Shown here in pieces: positions 14,858 to 23,373 of a DNA stretch of 37,436 nt; the stretch's first letter is position 1; every line of letters starts with the position of its first letter. The position numbers were made by a program, and so were the translations under genes. The DNA is from a candidate division WOR-1 bacterium RIFOXYB2_FULL_37_13. GTDB lineage: Bacteria > Margulisbacteria > WOR-1 > XYC2-FULL-46-14 > XYC2-FULL-37-10. Where the stretch lies: positions 1 to 37,436 of the forward strand of contig MEUB01000029.1 in NCBI GenBank assembly GCA_001771535.1, in the 5' to 3' direction. The notes under the pieces are model-generated. The model was not told where the DNA came from. It made no database searches and saw only the letters and a list, made by a program, of their open reading frames with translations.

Positions 14858-16616
14858 GGATTTCAAGCTCTTTATAACCGTTATCAACATCCTGCTGATG
14901 TTTGTGCGATTTGATCTGAAGCTGAGAAATCTCTTCACCTTTTAATTTTGCAGAATTATTGGCTATTTCAAGGTTAACTGCTTCAAGTGCCGTCTCATCT
15001 TTATCAATCTTTTTTTCAACCTCTTTTACTTTCGCAAGCAGTGCTTTGTGCTTTTTGTTGTATTCTTCCTCTAAATCTTTCTGGCTTTTCTGCTCAGATT
15101 TTTTCATTTTAACTTTTTTAGGTTTTTTTATTTCCTGTTCCCATCCAACTCTGTCCAAAAAGTCCTGATATGTTCCGTCAAAAACAAAAACGCGATCTTC
15201 ATTGAATACTATAAGCTTTCTAGCTAAATGATGCAGAAACATTTCGCTATGTGTTACGATAATTACAGCTCCAGGGAATTCATCAAGCGCTGTAATCATA
15301 GAATCGCACGATTCTACATCTAAATGGTTAGTTGGTTCGTCAAGCAGTAGCATATTGGTAGGGGAGAGAAGGATTTTCCCAAGCGATACCCTGCTTTTTT
15401 CGCCGCCCGAGAGTACTGATATCTTTTTAAGCGCCGCATCGCCAGAAAACATCATGGCGCCGCAGGTTTTTCGAATGTCCGTATAAGTCATATCCGGTCT
15501 TAATGCGGAAAATTCTTGTTCTATTGTAAGTGTTGGCTTGAGCCGCTCGATATTTGTTTGTCCGAAATAGCCAATTTTGCAATTTGGATGGCTTGTTATT
15601 TTGCCTTCATTTGGGTCAAGTTCCCCTGCCAGCAACCTAAGCAGGGTGGATTTTCCCTTGCCATTTTTTCCGATAACGCAGATCCTATCATTTTTGCCGA
15701 TATAAAGAGACAGTTTTTCTATTAGAGTTCGTTCGGGGGAATAACCGAAAGATATTTCCTCAATATTCATAAGATAGTTGGCTTCAAATTCTAAGGAGTT
15801 AAACCTAAACCCCAAATCAGTAACCTTTCTAAGTTCTTCTTTTTTGCCCATTTTTTCCAACGCTTTGATCCGTGATTGAACAAGGCTTGCGCGAGCTGCC
15901 TGGGCACGAAATCTGTTAATGAACTCTATGGTTTCTTGCCGTTTTTTGTCTTCTTTCCGGCGAGTCTTTTCATAAACTTCTTCTTCCAATGCGATCTGTT
16001 CAAAAAGTTTTATTGTGTCTCCTTCTATTTTCTTGATTTTTTTACGATGTATACCCATTGTATGAGTTGTAATGCTGTTCATGAAATCGCGTTCGTGTGT
16101 GATGATTATCAGTTCATTTTCCCATCGTTGCAGGAAGCGGGTTAGCCATCGTATAGATATAATATCCAGATAGTTTGTAGGTTCATCAAGAAGCAAAAGA
16201 TGTGGTTCTGCAAGAAGTACTTTAGCTAGATTCAATCTAACTTGAAAGCCACCTGAAAATTCCAAAGGAGATTTATAAAACTCGTCTTCAGAAAAGCCCA
16301 AACCACTTAAAATCTTTTCAGCTTTCCAGATTTGATCTTTGTCATCCTCTTTGAGTCCAAGACAAGCCTCTTGTAGTACTGTGTCTTCTGTAAATTGCAA
16401 ATGCTGTTTAAGATATCCGATGGTGTAATTTTTTGGAATAGAGATGTTTCCTTCATCTGTGTGTATTTCACCTGTTATAAGCTTAAACAGAGTAGTTTTA
16501 CCCGAACCATTACGACCAACAAGCCCAATACGTTCGCCACTGTGTATGTTGAAACTTATATCATCAAGCAGTTCTTCCCCGCAGAAGGATAATGATAGAT
16601 TGTTTATTTGTAGCAT
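14805..16616 (-). CDS. ABC-F family ATPase
   Basis: A soluble tandem-ABC protein of the ribosome-associated ABC-F group (EttA/Uup/YheS/YdiF relatives), which act on translating ribosomes or, in some subfamilies, confer antibiotic resistance by target protection. The 603 residues contain two ATPase domains: Walker A GRNGSGKT (about 37-44), signature FSGGFQVRL, Walker B LLLLDEPTNYLD; then a charged linker (about 210-275), Walker A GKNGKGKS, signature LSGGEKSRV and LLLDEPTNHLD. The C-terminal 80 residues form a Lys/Glu-rich coiled coil, as in Uup-like members. There are no membrane segments. The first signature has Phe in place of Leu and lacks the Glu after GG. The subfamily is uncertain. The 3' end overlaps the convergent orphan gene by 53 bp. 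Confidence 0.94.
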   Translation of the reverse strand: MLQINNLSLSFCGEELLDDISFNIHSGERIGLVGRNGSGKTTLFKLITGEIHTDEGNISIPKNYTIGYLKQHLQFTEDTVLQEACLGLKEDDKDQIWKAEKILSGLGFSEDEFYKSPLEFSGGFQVRLNLAKVLLAEPHLLLLDEPTNYLDIISIRWLTRFLQRWENELIIITHERDFMNSITTHTMGIHRKKIKKIEGDTIKLFEQIALEEEVYEKTRRKEDKKRQETIEFINRFRAQAARASLVQSRIKALEKMGKKEELRKVTDLGFRFNSLEFEANYLMNIEEISFGYSPERTLIEKLSLYIGKNDRICVIGKNGKGKSTLLRLLAGELDPNEGKITSHPNCKIGYFGQTNIERLKPTLTIEQEFSALRPDMTYTDIRKTCGAMMFSGDAALKKISVLSGGEKSRVSLGKILLSPTNMLLLDEPTNHLDVESCDSMITALDEFPGAVIIVTHSEMFLHHLARKLIVFNEDRVFVFDGTYQDFLDRVGWEQEIKKPKKVKMKKSEQKSQKDLEEEYNKKHKALLAKVKEVEKKIDKDETALEAVNLEIANNSAKLKGEEISQLQIKSHKHQQDVDNGYKELEILIAELDALDQSRPLPYR

Positions 16617-16656
16617 TCTTTACCTAATATCGAATCAAAAATTTCTAATTTCGAAA

Positions 16657-16743
16657 CGGAGGGGGAGAGATTCGAACTCTCGGTACACGTTAATGTACAC
16701 ACACTTTCCAGGCGTGCTCCTTCAACCACTCGGACACCCCTCC
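16657..16743 (-). tRNA. tRNA-Ser(GGA)
   Basis: On the minus strand GGAGGGG pairs with CCCCTCC, followed by discriminator G as expected for serine. The anticodon stem CACGC/GTGTG holds CTGGAAA, giving anticodon GGA. A long variable arm (GTGTACATTAACGTGTAC) marks a class II tRNA. No CCA is encoded. The 5' part overlaps the 3' end of tadA by 22 bp; tadA terminates at a TGA inside the D-arm. Confidence 0.95.
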
Positions 16744-17165
16744 TTCTCTCTCAACTTTCCAAAGAACTCTTTCAATAATCCTCTGCACTCTTTCTTTAAA
16801 ATCCCGCGAGTCAGTTTGACATTGTATTTTTTTAAAAGCCTTCCCGCGCCGTTGTCCGGAGAGTTGGCTCCGATTACAACATTTCTTATTTTAGCATGAA
16901 TCATTGCTCCGGCACACATTAAACATGGTTCAAGCGTCGTATACAACACAATGTTATTTAAATGCCACCCTCCCATCTTTTTTGCGGCTTTTTTTATGCA
17001 AATAATTTCCGCGTGCGCTAAAGGATCCTGCTTTGTCTCCCTTATGTTATGCCCTCTTGCGATAACTTTATCGTTTAACACCGCTACACAGCCGATAGGG
17101 ACTTCATTTTTTTTAAAAGCTTTTTGCGCTTCCCGCAGGGCCTCTTTCATATGGATTTCATTCAT
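16722..17165 (-). CDS. tadA: tRNA adenosine(34) deaminase TadA
   Basis: Zinc enzyme that converts A34 of tRNA-Arg(ACG) to inosine, allowing reading of CGT, CGC and CGA. The 147 residues contain the deaminase motifs HAE (51-53, zinc ligand and catalytic Glu) and PCLMC (80-84, two zinc-binding Cys), plus the VPIGCVAV N-terminal strand. Length is normal for the family. The last six residues (EGCPSG) are encoded by the 5' part of tRNA-Ser, on the same strand; the stop is the TGA of the tRNA D-arm. The ATG lies six bases after a perfect extended -10 (TGCTATAAT on the minus strand). Its substrate tRNA is encoded at 9630-9703. Confidence 0.96.
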   Translation of the reverse strand: MNEIHMKEALREAQKAFKKNEVPIGCVAVLNDKVIARGHNIRETKQDPLAHAEIICIKKAAKKMGGWHLNNIVLYTTLEPCLMCAGAMIHAKIRNVVIGANSPDNGAGRLLKKYNVKLTRGILKKECRGLLKEFFGKLREKEGCPSG

Positions 17166-17167
17166 GT

Positions 17168-17177
17168 TAAAATTATA
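17168..17177. promoter_or_regulatory. Overlapping divergent -10 boxes of tadA and the phosphohexomutase gene
   Basis: Minus strand: TGC-TATAAT with its -10 at 17172-17177, six bases before the tadA ATG. Plus strand: TGT-TAAAAT with its -10 at 17168-17173, nine bases before the ATG at 17183. The boxes share two base pairs, and the two start codons are only 17 bp apart (17166-17182), so polymerases could not occupy both at once. The -35 regions are weak on both sides. Confidence 0.55.
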
Positions 17178-17182
17178 GCATA

Positions 17183-18580
17183 ATGATTAAATTTGGAACC
17201 GACGGATGGAGAGCAATAATATCGGACGAGTTTACTTTTGATAATGTCCGTAAAGTCGCGCGCGCCATCGCATTATACTTGATAGAGCAAAAAAAAACTG
17301 ATAAACCTATTATCATAGGATACGACCCAAGGTTTTTAGCCGATGAATTCGCATTTGAAGTTGCAAAAGTTATTAAATCGGCTGGAATTGATGTTTTCCT
17401 GCCCAACCGAGATACTCCAACCCCTGTTATTGCCTGGTCAATAAAAGATAAAGGTGCGTGCGGGGCAGTAATGCTTACCGCTTCGCATAATCCGCCGCAA
17501 TATTGCGGCATAAAATTTATTCCGGAATATGCGGGTCCTGCAAACGAAAGAATTACATCCGTACTACAGGAATATGCGAACAAAGAAATTAATCTTCCGA
17601 AACCTTCAAAACAGGGAGAGGTCAAACATTTTAAGCCGCGAGACAGATATTTTGAATATTTAAAGTCATTGATTGATTTTGAAGAGATAAAAAAATCAAA
17701 ATTAAAAATCGTATATGATTCGATGTTTGGATCAGGCCGGGCTTATACCGATTTTATTCTTGGAAAATCCGGATGCATTGTTGAATCTATACATAATTAC
17801 CGCGATGTTTTATTCGGCGGGAGCAATCCTGAGCCTTCGGACGAACTTCTCGGAGAATTAAAGCAGAAAGTTGTTGAGAGGAATTTTGATCTTGGCTTGG
17901 CGAACGATGGTGATTCCGACCGCTTTGGCATTGTTGACGAAAAAGGCCTTTTTTATTCTCCTAATCAGATTATTGCCATCCTTTTTGATTATCTTGTTTC
18001 AGACAGGGGATTTGACGGTTCTGTTGTAAGAACAATTGCAACCACTTCTATGATCGATGAAATAGCAAGGCAGCATAATATTGAGTTACATGAAACTCCC
18101 GTCGGGTTTAAGCATATTGCGGAATATATGATGAAAGAACCTGTAATTATTGGTGGGGAGGAGAGCGGGGGCCTTTCTATTAAAGGGCATATCCCCGAAA
18201 AAGACGGCATTTTAGCATGCCTTTTGGTTGTTGAAATGATGGTAAAACGAAAAAAAACATTGTCTGCTATTTGGGCGGACACCGTAAAAAAAATAGGCTT
18301 GTTCAAAGAGTTGAGGAAAAAACTTGAATTGCCGGAAGAGAAGAAGAAAAAAATCATGGAAATATTGGCTCGAGAACATCCAAAAGAAATTTGCGGGATT
18401 AAAGTTGTAAAGGTTAACAAAGTAGACGGTGTTAAGGTTATCTTTGAAGATGGGAGCTGGTTTCTTGGGCGGCCGTCAGGAACAGAGCCGATTATAAGAA
18501 TCTACGCGGAATCTAGGAATGCCGATTTATTGCGAAATATAGATTCTTATTTAAGCCGGTTAGTGGTAGAATTAGGATAA
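17183..18580 (+). CDS. Alpha-D-phosphohexomutase (phosphoglucomutase/phosphomannomutase)
   Basis: Catalyses 1-to-6 phosphate transfer on hexose phosphates via a phosphoserine, supplying activated sugars for glycogen, cell-wall or polysaccharide synthesis. The 465-residue protein has all four family elements: N-terminal KFGTDGWRAI, the phosphoserine loop TASHNPP with S101, the metal-binding loop DGDSDR (about 242-247), the sugar-binding GGEESGGL loop, and the phosphate-binding RPSGTEPIIRIYAES near the C-terminus. Whether glucose, mannose or glucosamine phosphate is preferred cannot be told. Start chosen at the ATG preceding KFGTDGWR, directly after an extended -10. pyrR follows after 16 bp. 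Confidence 0.94.
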   Translation: MIKFGTDGWRAIISDEFTFDNVRKVARAIALYLIEQKKTDKPIIIGYDPRFLADEFAFEVAKVIKSAGIDVFLPNRDTPTPVIAWSIKDKGACGAVMLTASHNPPQYCGIKFIPEYAGPANERITSVLQEYANKEINLPKPSKQGEVKHFKPRDRYFEYLKSLIDFEEIKKSKLKIVYDSMFGSGRAYTDFILGKSGCIVESIHNYRDVLFGGSNPEPSDELLGELKQKVVERNFDLGLANDGDSDRFGIVDEKGLFYSPNQIIAILFDYLVSDRGFDGSVVRTIATTSMIDEIARQHNIELHETPVGFKHIAEYMMKEPVIIGGEESGGLSIKGHIPEKDGILACLLVVEMMVKRKKTLSAIWADTVKKIGLFKELRKKLELPEEKKKKIMEILAREHPKEICGIKVVKVNKVDGVKVIFEDGSWFLGRPSGTEPIIRIYAESRNADLLRNIDSYLSRLVVELG

Positions 18581-18596
18581 TAAAAAGGAGAAAAGC

Positions 18597-19136
18597 ATGA
18601 CAAACAATAAAGAAAAAATTTTAATGGATGAGGTGGCAATGAATAGGGCGCTAAAAAGAGTTGCCCATGAAATAGTAGAAGCCAACCGCGGAGCAAAAAA
18701 TGTGGTTCTCATTGGAATCATGAATAGGGGTGTTCCTTTGGCAAAACGCATTGCAAAGATTATAGATCAATCTGAAAAAGAGCTTATTCCTGTGGGCTCT
18801 CTGGACGTTGCTTTGTATCGCGACGATCTTGCCAATAAAGGAGATTATATTACCGTTAGAAAATCCGACATGCCTTTTTCTGTTGATGACAAGATTGTAA
18901 TTTTGGTTGATGATGTTATATTTGCAGGTCGTACAGCGCGGGCGGCTCTTGATGGATTAAAAGATTATGGCAGAGCCGCAAAAGTTCAACTTGCCGCCTT
19001 GGTTGACAGAGGGCATAGGGATCTGCCTATACATCCCGATTATATAGGCAAAAAAATACCTACCAATATTAAAGAAAAAGTAAGCGTTGAAGTTCTTGAA
19101 ATAGATGGAGTGGATAGAGTTATTATTAGAGATTAA
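18597..19136 (+). CDS. pyrR: Bifunctional pyr regulator/uracil phosphoribosyltransferase PyrR
   Basis: PyrR-family phosphoribosyltransferase that can both make UMP from uracil and PRPP and, in Gram-positives, bind pyr mRNA to cause attenuation. The 179 residues show the PyrR pattern: EKILMDEVAMNRALKRVAHE start, VLIGIMNRGVPLAKRI, LDVALYRDDL and the PRPP-binding loop VILVDDVIFAGRTARAAL. It is preceded by AAGGAG (18585-18590) and probably co-transcribed with the phosphohexomutase. No pyr biosynthetic genes and no PyrR-binding attenuator are visible here, so a regulatory role is unproven and it may act mainly in salvage. Confidence 0.94.
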   Translation: MTNNKEKILMDEVAMNRALKRVAHEIVEANRGAKNVVLIGIMNRGVPLAKRIAKIIDQSEKELIPVGSLDVALYRDDLANKGDYITVRKSDMPFSVDDKIVILVDDVIFAGRTARAALDGLKDYGRAAKVQLAALVDRGHRDLPIHPDYIGKKIPTNIKEKVSVEVLEIDGVDRVIIRD

Positions 19137-19158
19137 TAGTAGCCCTTAACCTTTTTAT

Positions 19159-20295
19159 CTATAATGTCGGAATCTTCATGGGCAGATAAGGATAGTTTGA
19201 ATACATAGATGACCATCCCCGCTGCAGTATTGTATGATCTACGACTTGCGAAAGATAGATATAGGGTCTTCCTTCTTTTCTTGCGCTATTCATTGCTTCT
19301 TTTAAATCTTTTGTTTCAAAATAATGCTTTGTATCACAAACAGGTTGTGTGGAATATTTAGGATATTCTGTACATTCTCCAAGGGTAATATATCGTTCAT
19401 CAACTAAAAACGATAAAAGCTCTTCTACTTCTTGCGTGGTCGCATAACTGTTTATAGCAAGCCCGACTTCAAACGAGTCTCCCGTGCTTCTTACTACCTT
19501 ATAAACAATTAACGGCATTATTCCATCGGGAGTGTTTGTTTGGTTTAAAAATTCATTTGAATGGAAAAGAACCCCTTTTAGCCGAAAAAGCTCCTTTTCT
19601 GCGGTGATGACATTTTTCTCAAGCTCTCTTATTCTTGTATATGTTTCTCTAATATATAATTGAATTTCGTTTGTGAAATCCGAACAGAAAAATTCAATTT
19701 CTTTGAGTTGTTCTCGCGCAGATTTAAGCGCTTCTTTTATTTGCCCTGTTTTATTGAGCTCGGCTCTAATGGCTGCGAGAGTTTGTGGAGAAATGGGATT
19801 GTTTGTTGCTTTTGAATTTAAAGTTTCAAAAAAACGGGTTGCTTCTCCCATCGTATCGTTTAGCTTTTTTGACAAGGCATCAAAAATATCTTTTATCGGG
19901 ATATTTTTTTCTGTTATATCCAAAGCTTTTTGCACCATGTCAAGCCTAAGTGAGATGGCGGCGATTAAGTTTTTATCTTCAAGGGCAAGTTGTCGATTAA
20001 ACCTTCTTATCTTATCTATGATTTCTTTTGCTTTTTTTATGTATTCTTTTGTTTTGCCGACTTTTAATAGATCTTCAAAAACCAAAGAAGGTTTGTTGGC
20101 TTTTAATTTGCCAGTTGAAGAATCCGGAATTTCCAGACTTAAATCATCAACCGCGTCTTCCAAATCATTAACTGCTTCATCCAAAGAATCAAATAAATCG
20201 TTTAATGCCTTTGAATATGAAGGACTCTCGGCTTGCGGCAGCGCGGCCGGTTTTTGAGACTGTGAAGAATAGCCTGTTCCTGTTATTTCAACCAT
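19159..20295 (-). CDS. Orphan coiled-coil protein, 378 aa
   Basis: Not recognised. Residues 1-28 are polar, rich in Ser, Gly, Gln and Pro. Residues about 28-55 are an acidic heptad-like helix (LFDSLDEAVNDLEDAVDDL). A long, mainly helical region (about 70-255) with coiled-coil character follows. The C-terminal third is mixed alpha/beta, with PLIVYKVVRSTGDSFEVGLA and ending SNYPYLPMKIPTL. There is no signal peptide or membrane segment. The gene is convergent with pyrR (22-bp gap, no terminator seen). No clear Shine-Dalgarno is present; ACGAG lies about 10 bases upstream. It belongs to the set of lineage-restricted orphan proteins in this window. Function unknown. Confidence 0.8.
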   Translation of the reverse strand: MVEITGTGYSSQSQKPAALPQAESPSYSKALNDLFDSLDEAVNDLEDAVDDLSLEIPDSSTGKLKANKPSLVFEDLLKVGKTKEYIKKAKEIIDKIRRFNRQLALEDKNLIAAISLRLDMVQKALDITEKNIPIKDIFDALSKKLNDTMGEATRFFETLNSKATNNPISPQTLAAIRAELNKTGQIKEALKSAREQLKEIEFFCSDFTNEIQLYIRETYTRIRELEKNVITAEKELFRLKGVLFHSNEFLNQTNTPDGIMPLIVYKVVRSTGDSFEVGLAINSYATTQEVEELLSFLVDERYITLGECTEYPKYSTQPVCDTKHYFETKDLKEAMNSARKEGRPYIYLSQVVDHTILQRGWSSMYSNYPYLPMKIPTL

Positions 20296-20356
20296 ATAAA
20301 TATATCTCGTTAAGTTTTACAAAAAATTGCAAGGTGAAATACTTAAATTCTAACTG

Positions 20357-20362
20357 TATAAT
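20357..20362 (+). promoter_or_regulatory. -10 box of the helicase-nuclease gene
   Basis: A perfect TATAAT lies eight bases before the ATG at 20371 and no Shine-Dalgarno is present, so initiation is predicted leaderless. No -35 is found at standard spacing; a self-complementary TTGCAA (20327-20332) is 24 bp away. Confidence 0.45.
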
Positions 20363-20370
20363 AATATGTC

Positions 20371-23300
20371 ATGCCTTCAATAAAAACTTATGCGACTCCA
20401 AAAGATATTTTAGAAGGGCTAAATGTCGATCAGGAAGAAGCGGTAAGACATGATAAAGGCCCCCTTTTAATAATTGCCGGAGCCGGAACGGGAAAAACTA
20501 CAGTTATCACCCGCAGAATTGCTTATCTTATTTCATTAAAGCTTGCGAAGCCGAATGAAATTCTTGCCTTAACATTTACGGATAAAGCGGCAAATGAAAT
20601 GGAGGCGCGAGTTGATAGGCTCGTTCCTTACGGTTATATCGATGTCGCAATATCAACCTTCCATTCATTTGGAGACCATATTTTGCGGGACTATGCGATC
20701 GACCTTGGGCTACGACCCGATTACAGGGTTCTTTCGCATGAAGAGCAAATGGTCTTTTTTCGAGAGCACCTGCACGAATTCCCTTTGAAGCACTACGTAT
20801 CATTGAGCGATCCGACGCGCCACATTGAAGCTATGATTGGGATCATATCCCGCGCGATGGATGAAGATGTTCCCGCCGATGAGTATGTGCAATGGGCGGA
20901 GATTAATTTAAAACGTGTACAGTATGCAGTTAACAGTTTACAGAAGGGACAAAATGATGATACTTCTGTGAATGAGATGGAAAAACAGCTTGAAATCGCA
21001 CAGGTTTATAAAAAATACCAGGAATTAAAGATTAAAAGCGGGTTTGTTGATTTTGGGGATCAGGTTAGCCTTGTTTTGAAGCTTTTTAGAGAACATCCCC
21101 GAATATTAAAATTTTTTCATGATAAGTTTAAATATATCCTTGTAGATGAATTCCAAGACACAAACTATGCCCAGTTTGAAATATTAAAATTATTGGCAGG
21201 CAAAAATAAGAATATTACAGTTGTAGGGGATGATGACCAGAGCATATACAAATTCCGTGGAGCTGCCATATCAAACATCCTAGGATTCACAAAAATTTAC
21301 CCAAAAGCAAAAAAAGTGGTCATTAACAAAAACTACAGATCGACACAATTAATACTTGATGCCGCGTACAGGCTTATCCAACACAACAATCCCGACAGGC
21401 TGGAGATCAAAAATAAAATTAATAAGCGTCTGACCTCCGAGAGAAAAGAGTGCGCAAATAAGCCTGAATATAAAGGGTTTGACAAAATAACGTCAGAGGC
21501 CGACTTTGTCGCAAAAACAATCAAGGAGAAATGGGAGAGCGGCAATTATAAATTGAAGGATTTTGCGATTTTGACGCGGTCGAAAGCAAATGCGGAACCA
21601 TTTGTCCAATCTCTCAACCTCCTGAATATTCCTTATCTCTTCTCTGGTGGTGGGGGACTGTATGTTCTTGAAGAAGTAAAACTTGCAATCTCTTTTTTGC
21701 GCGTAATAGGAGATCCCTCTGACAGTAGATCATTATATAGCCTAGCAATATCTCCTATATATGGGCTTGATCCCCTTGATATGCAAAAGATAAATACTTT
21801 TGCAAAAAGGCGGAATTATACTCTTCATTATGTTTTTGCAAACATTGAAAAGACAAAAATTGAAGAATCGGAATTTACCGTGCTAAACGACTTAAAACAG
21901 AAATCAATTGATGTGATTGCAAATATTATGCAGGATATTGAGATTTATCTTGAATTTGCGAAAGACCATACAACGGGTGAGGTTCTTTATCGTTTCCTTA
22001 AGAAGTCAGGTTATTTAAAAACTCTTACATTTTATGAATCAGCAGAAAACGAGAACAAAGTTAAAAATATAGCCGCTTTTTTTGATAGGGTCAGGAAGTT
22101 TAAAGAGATTGCAGAAGTTGACAGAGTTTCTGAATTTGTAAATCATTTGAATATATTAAAAGAGGCAGGAGAAAATCCCGAATCTGCAACTTACGATTCG
22201 GATATTGACGCGGTAAGTATCTCAACAGTTCACAAATCAAAAGGGCTCGAGTTCCCTGTTGTATTCATGGTTTCTTTAACATCCGACAGGTTCCCCGTTC
22301 GCAATCGAAAAGACCCTATAGAACTTCCTGATGAGCTTTTAAAAGAGAGTTTGCCAAAAGGCGATGCCCACGTACAAGAAGAAAGGAGGCTTTTTTATGT
22401 CGGGGTGACGCGTGCAAAAGATGAGCTTTATCTGCTATCTTCTCTTGATTGCGGGGGAAAGAGGGACAAAAAAGTTTCTCAGTTTGTCCTTGAGGCTCTT
22501 GATATGCCAAAAGTCAACCTTGAAGTTTTAAAGAGAAAACCTATTGAGCAGATCGAACTTTTTGCCCCGCAGGATTATATTTGTCCTCCTATAAGGAAGA
22601 TATCAAAAGATGAAAGACTCTCACTCTCTTTTTATCCTATTGACGATTATTTAACCTGTCCGCTTAAATATAAGTATGTTCATATTTTAAATGTTCCTCT
22701 TCTTCCAAGCCATACGATTATGTACGGATCGGCTTTACATAAAGCCGTACAGGGGTATTTTTCTGCCAAAATCCATGGCAAGGAATTTGCTGAAAAAGAG
22801 TTGCTTCTACTGTTTAAAAATAACTGGAGTTCGGAAGGATTTATTTCTCGCGAGCACGAAGAGGCCCGTTTTGAAAAAGGGGAAAAAGCGTTGAAGCAAT
22901 TTTATAAAGACCAAGAGAAATCAAAGCTTATTCCCAAGTTTGTCGAAAAGGAATTTAAATTTGTAAAAGGGAATATCCAAATAGCCGGCAGATTTGATCT
23001 TGTTTTAGAATCCTTGAATCCTCGAACCCTTAAATCTTCGAGCCCTTCCACTATTATTGTAGATTTTAAGTCTACTGAAGTAAAAGATCAGGAGAAGGCT
23101 GATAAAAAAGCAAAAGGGAGCATGCAGCTTGCGATTTACGCGATGGCATGGAGGGAGATGATGGAGATGCTTCCCATGTCTCTTAAGTTATATTTTCTTG
23201 AAAGCGGACATATCGGTTCGACGCAGATAACTGCAAAAGACCTTGAAAAGACATGGGATGAAATAAAAAAAGTGGAAGAGGGGATACGATCAGCTGATTT

Positions 23301-23373
23301 TCGTGCGACACCGGGGAAGATTCAATGCGGATATTGCCCGTACAACGAAATCTGTTCAAGCGCGGCGGTTTAA
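20371..23373 (+). CDS. UvrD/Rep-family helicase fused to a Fe-S PD-(D/E)XK nuclease
   Basis: A 1000-residue superfamily 1A helicase with a RecB-like C-terminal nuclease. Helicase motifs are intact: Q-motif LNVDQEEAV, Walker A AGAGTGKT (36-43), motif Ia LTFTDKAANEM, motif II VDEFQDT (about 259-264), motif III GDDDQSIYKFRGA, motif IV-VI elements STVHKSKGLEFPVVF and YVGVTRAKDELYL. From about residue 740 a nuclease domain shows GRFDLVLES (about 872), VDFKST (about 896) and Q/Y residues in GSMQLAIYAMAW. Cysteines C763, C986, C989 and C995 are placed as in the AddB/AdnB-type iron-sulfur nuclease. It is probably part of end-resection or repair. Its TAA overlaps the stop codon of convergent rmuC. It is not standard UvrD or PcrA. 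Confidence 0.93.
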   Translation: MPSIKTYATPKDILEGLNVDQEEAVRHDKGPLLIIAGAGTGKTTVITRRIAYLISLKLAKPNEILALTFTDKAANEMEARVDRLVPYGYIDVAISTFHSFGDHILRDYAIDLGLRPDYRVLSHEEQMVFFREHLHEFPLKHYVSLSDPTRHIEAMIGIISRAMDEDVPADEYVQWAEINLKRVQYAVNSLQKGQNDDTSVNEMEKQLEIAQVYKKYQELKIKSGFVDFGDQVSLVLKLFREHPRILKFFHDKFKYILVDEFQDTNYAQFEILKLLAGKNKNITVVGDDDQSIYKFRGAAISNILGFTKIYPKAKKVVINKNYRSTQLILDAAYRLIQHNNPDRLEIKNKINKRLTSERKECANKPEYKGFDKITSEADFVAKTIKEKWESGNYKLKDFAILTRSKANAEPFVQSLNLLNIPYLFSGGGGLYVLEEVKLAISFLRVIGDPSDSRSLYSLAISPIYGLDPLDMQKINTFAKRRNYTLHYVFANIEKTKIEESEFTVLNDLKQKSIDVIANIMQDIEIYLEFAKDHTTGEVLYRFLKKSGYLKTLTFYESAENENKVKNIAAFFDRVRKFKEIAEVDRVSEFVNHLNILKEAGENPESATYDSDIDAVSISTVHKSKGLEFPVVFMVSLTSDRFPVRNRKDPIELPDELLKESLPKGDAHVQEERRLFYVGVTRAKDELYLLSSLDCGGKRDKKVSQFVLEALDMPKVNLEVLKRKPIEQIELFAPQDYICPPIRKISKDERLSLSFYPIDDYLTCPLKYKYVHILNVPLLPSHTIMYGSALHKAVQGYFSAKIHGKEFAEKELLLLFKNNWSSEGFISREHEEARFEKGEKALKQFYKDQEKSKLIPKFVEKEFKFVKGNIQIAGRFDLVLESLNPRTLKSSSPSTIIVDFKSTEVKDQEKADKKAKGSMQLAIYAMAWREMMEMLPMSLKLYFLESGHIGSTQITAKDLEKTWDEIKKVEEGIRSADFRATPGKIQCGYCPYNEICSSAAV

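Noticed and set aside
18581-18596. PyrR attenuation site
   Set aside because: The gap to the upstream gene is too short for an anti-terminator/terminator pair.
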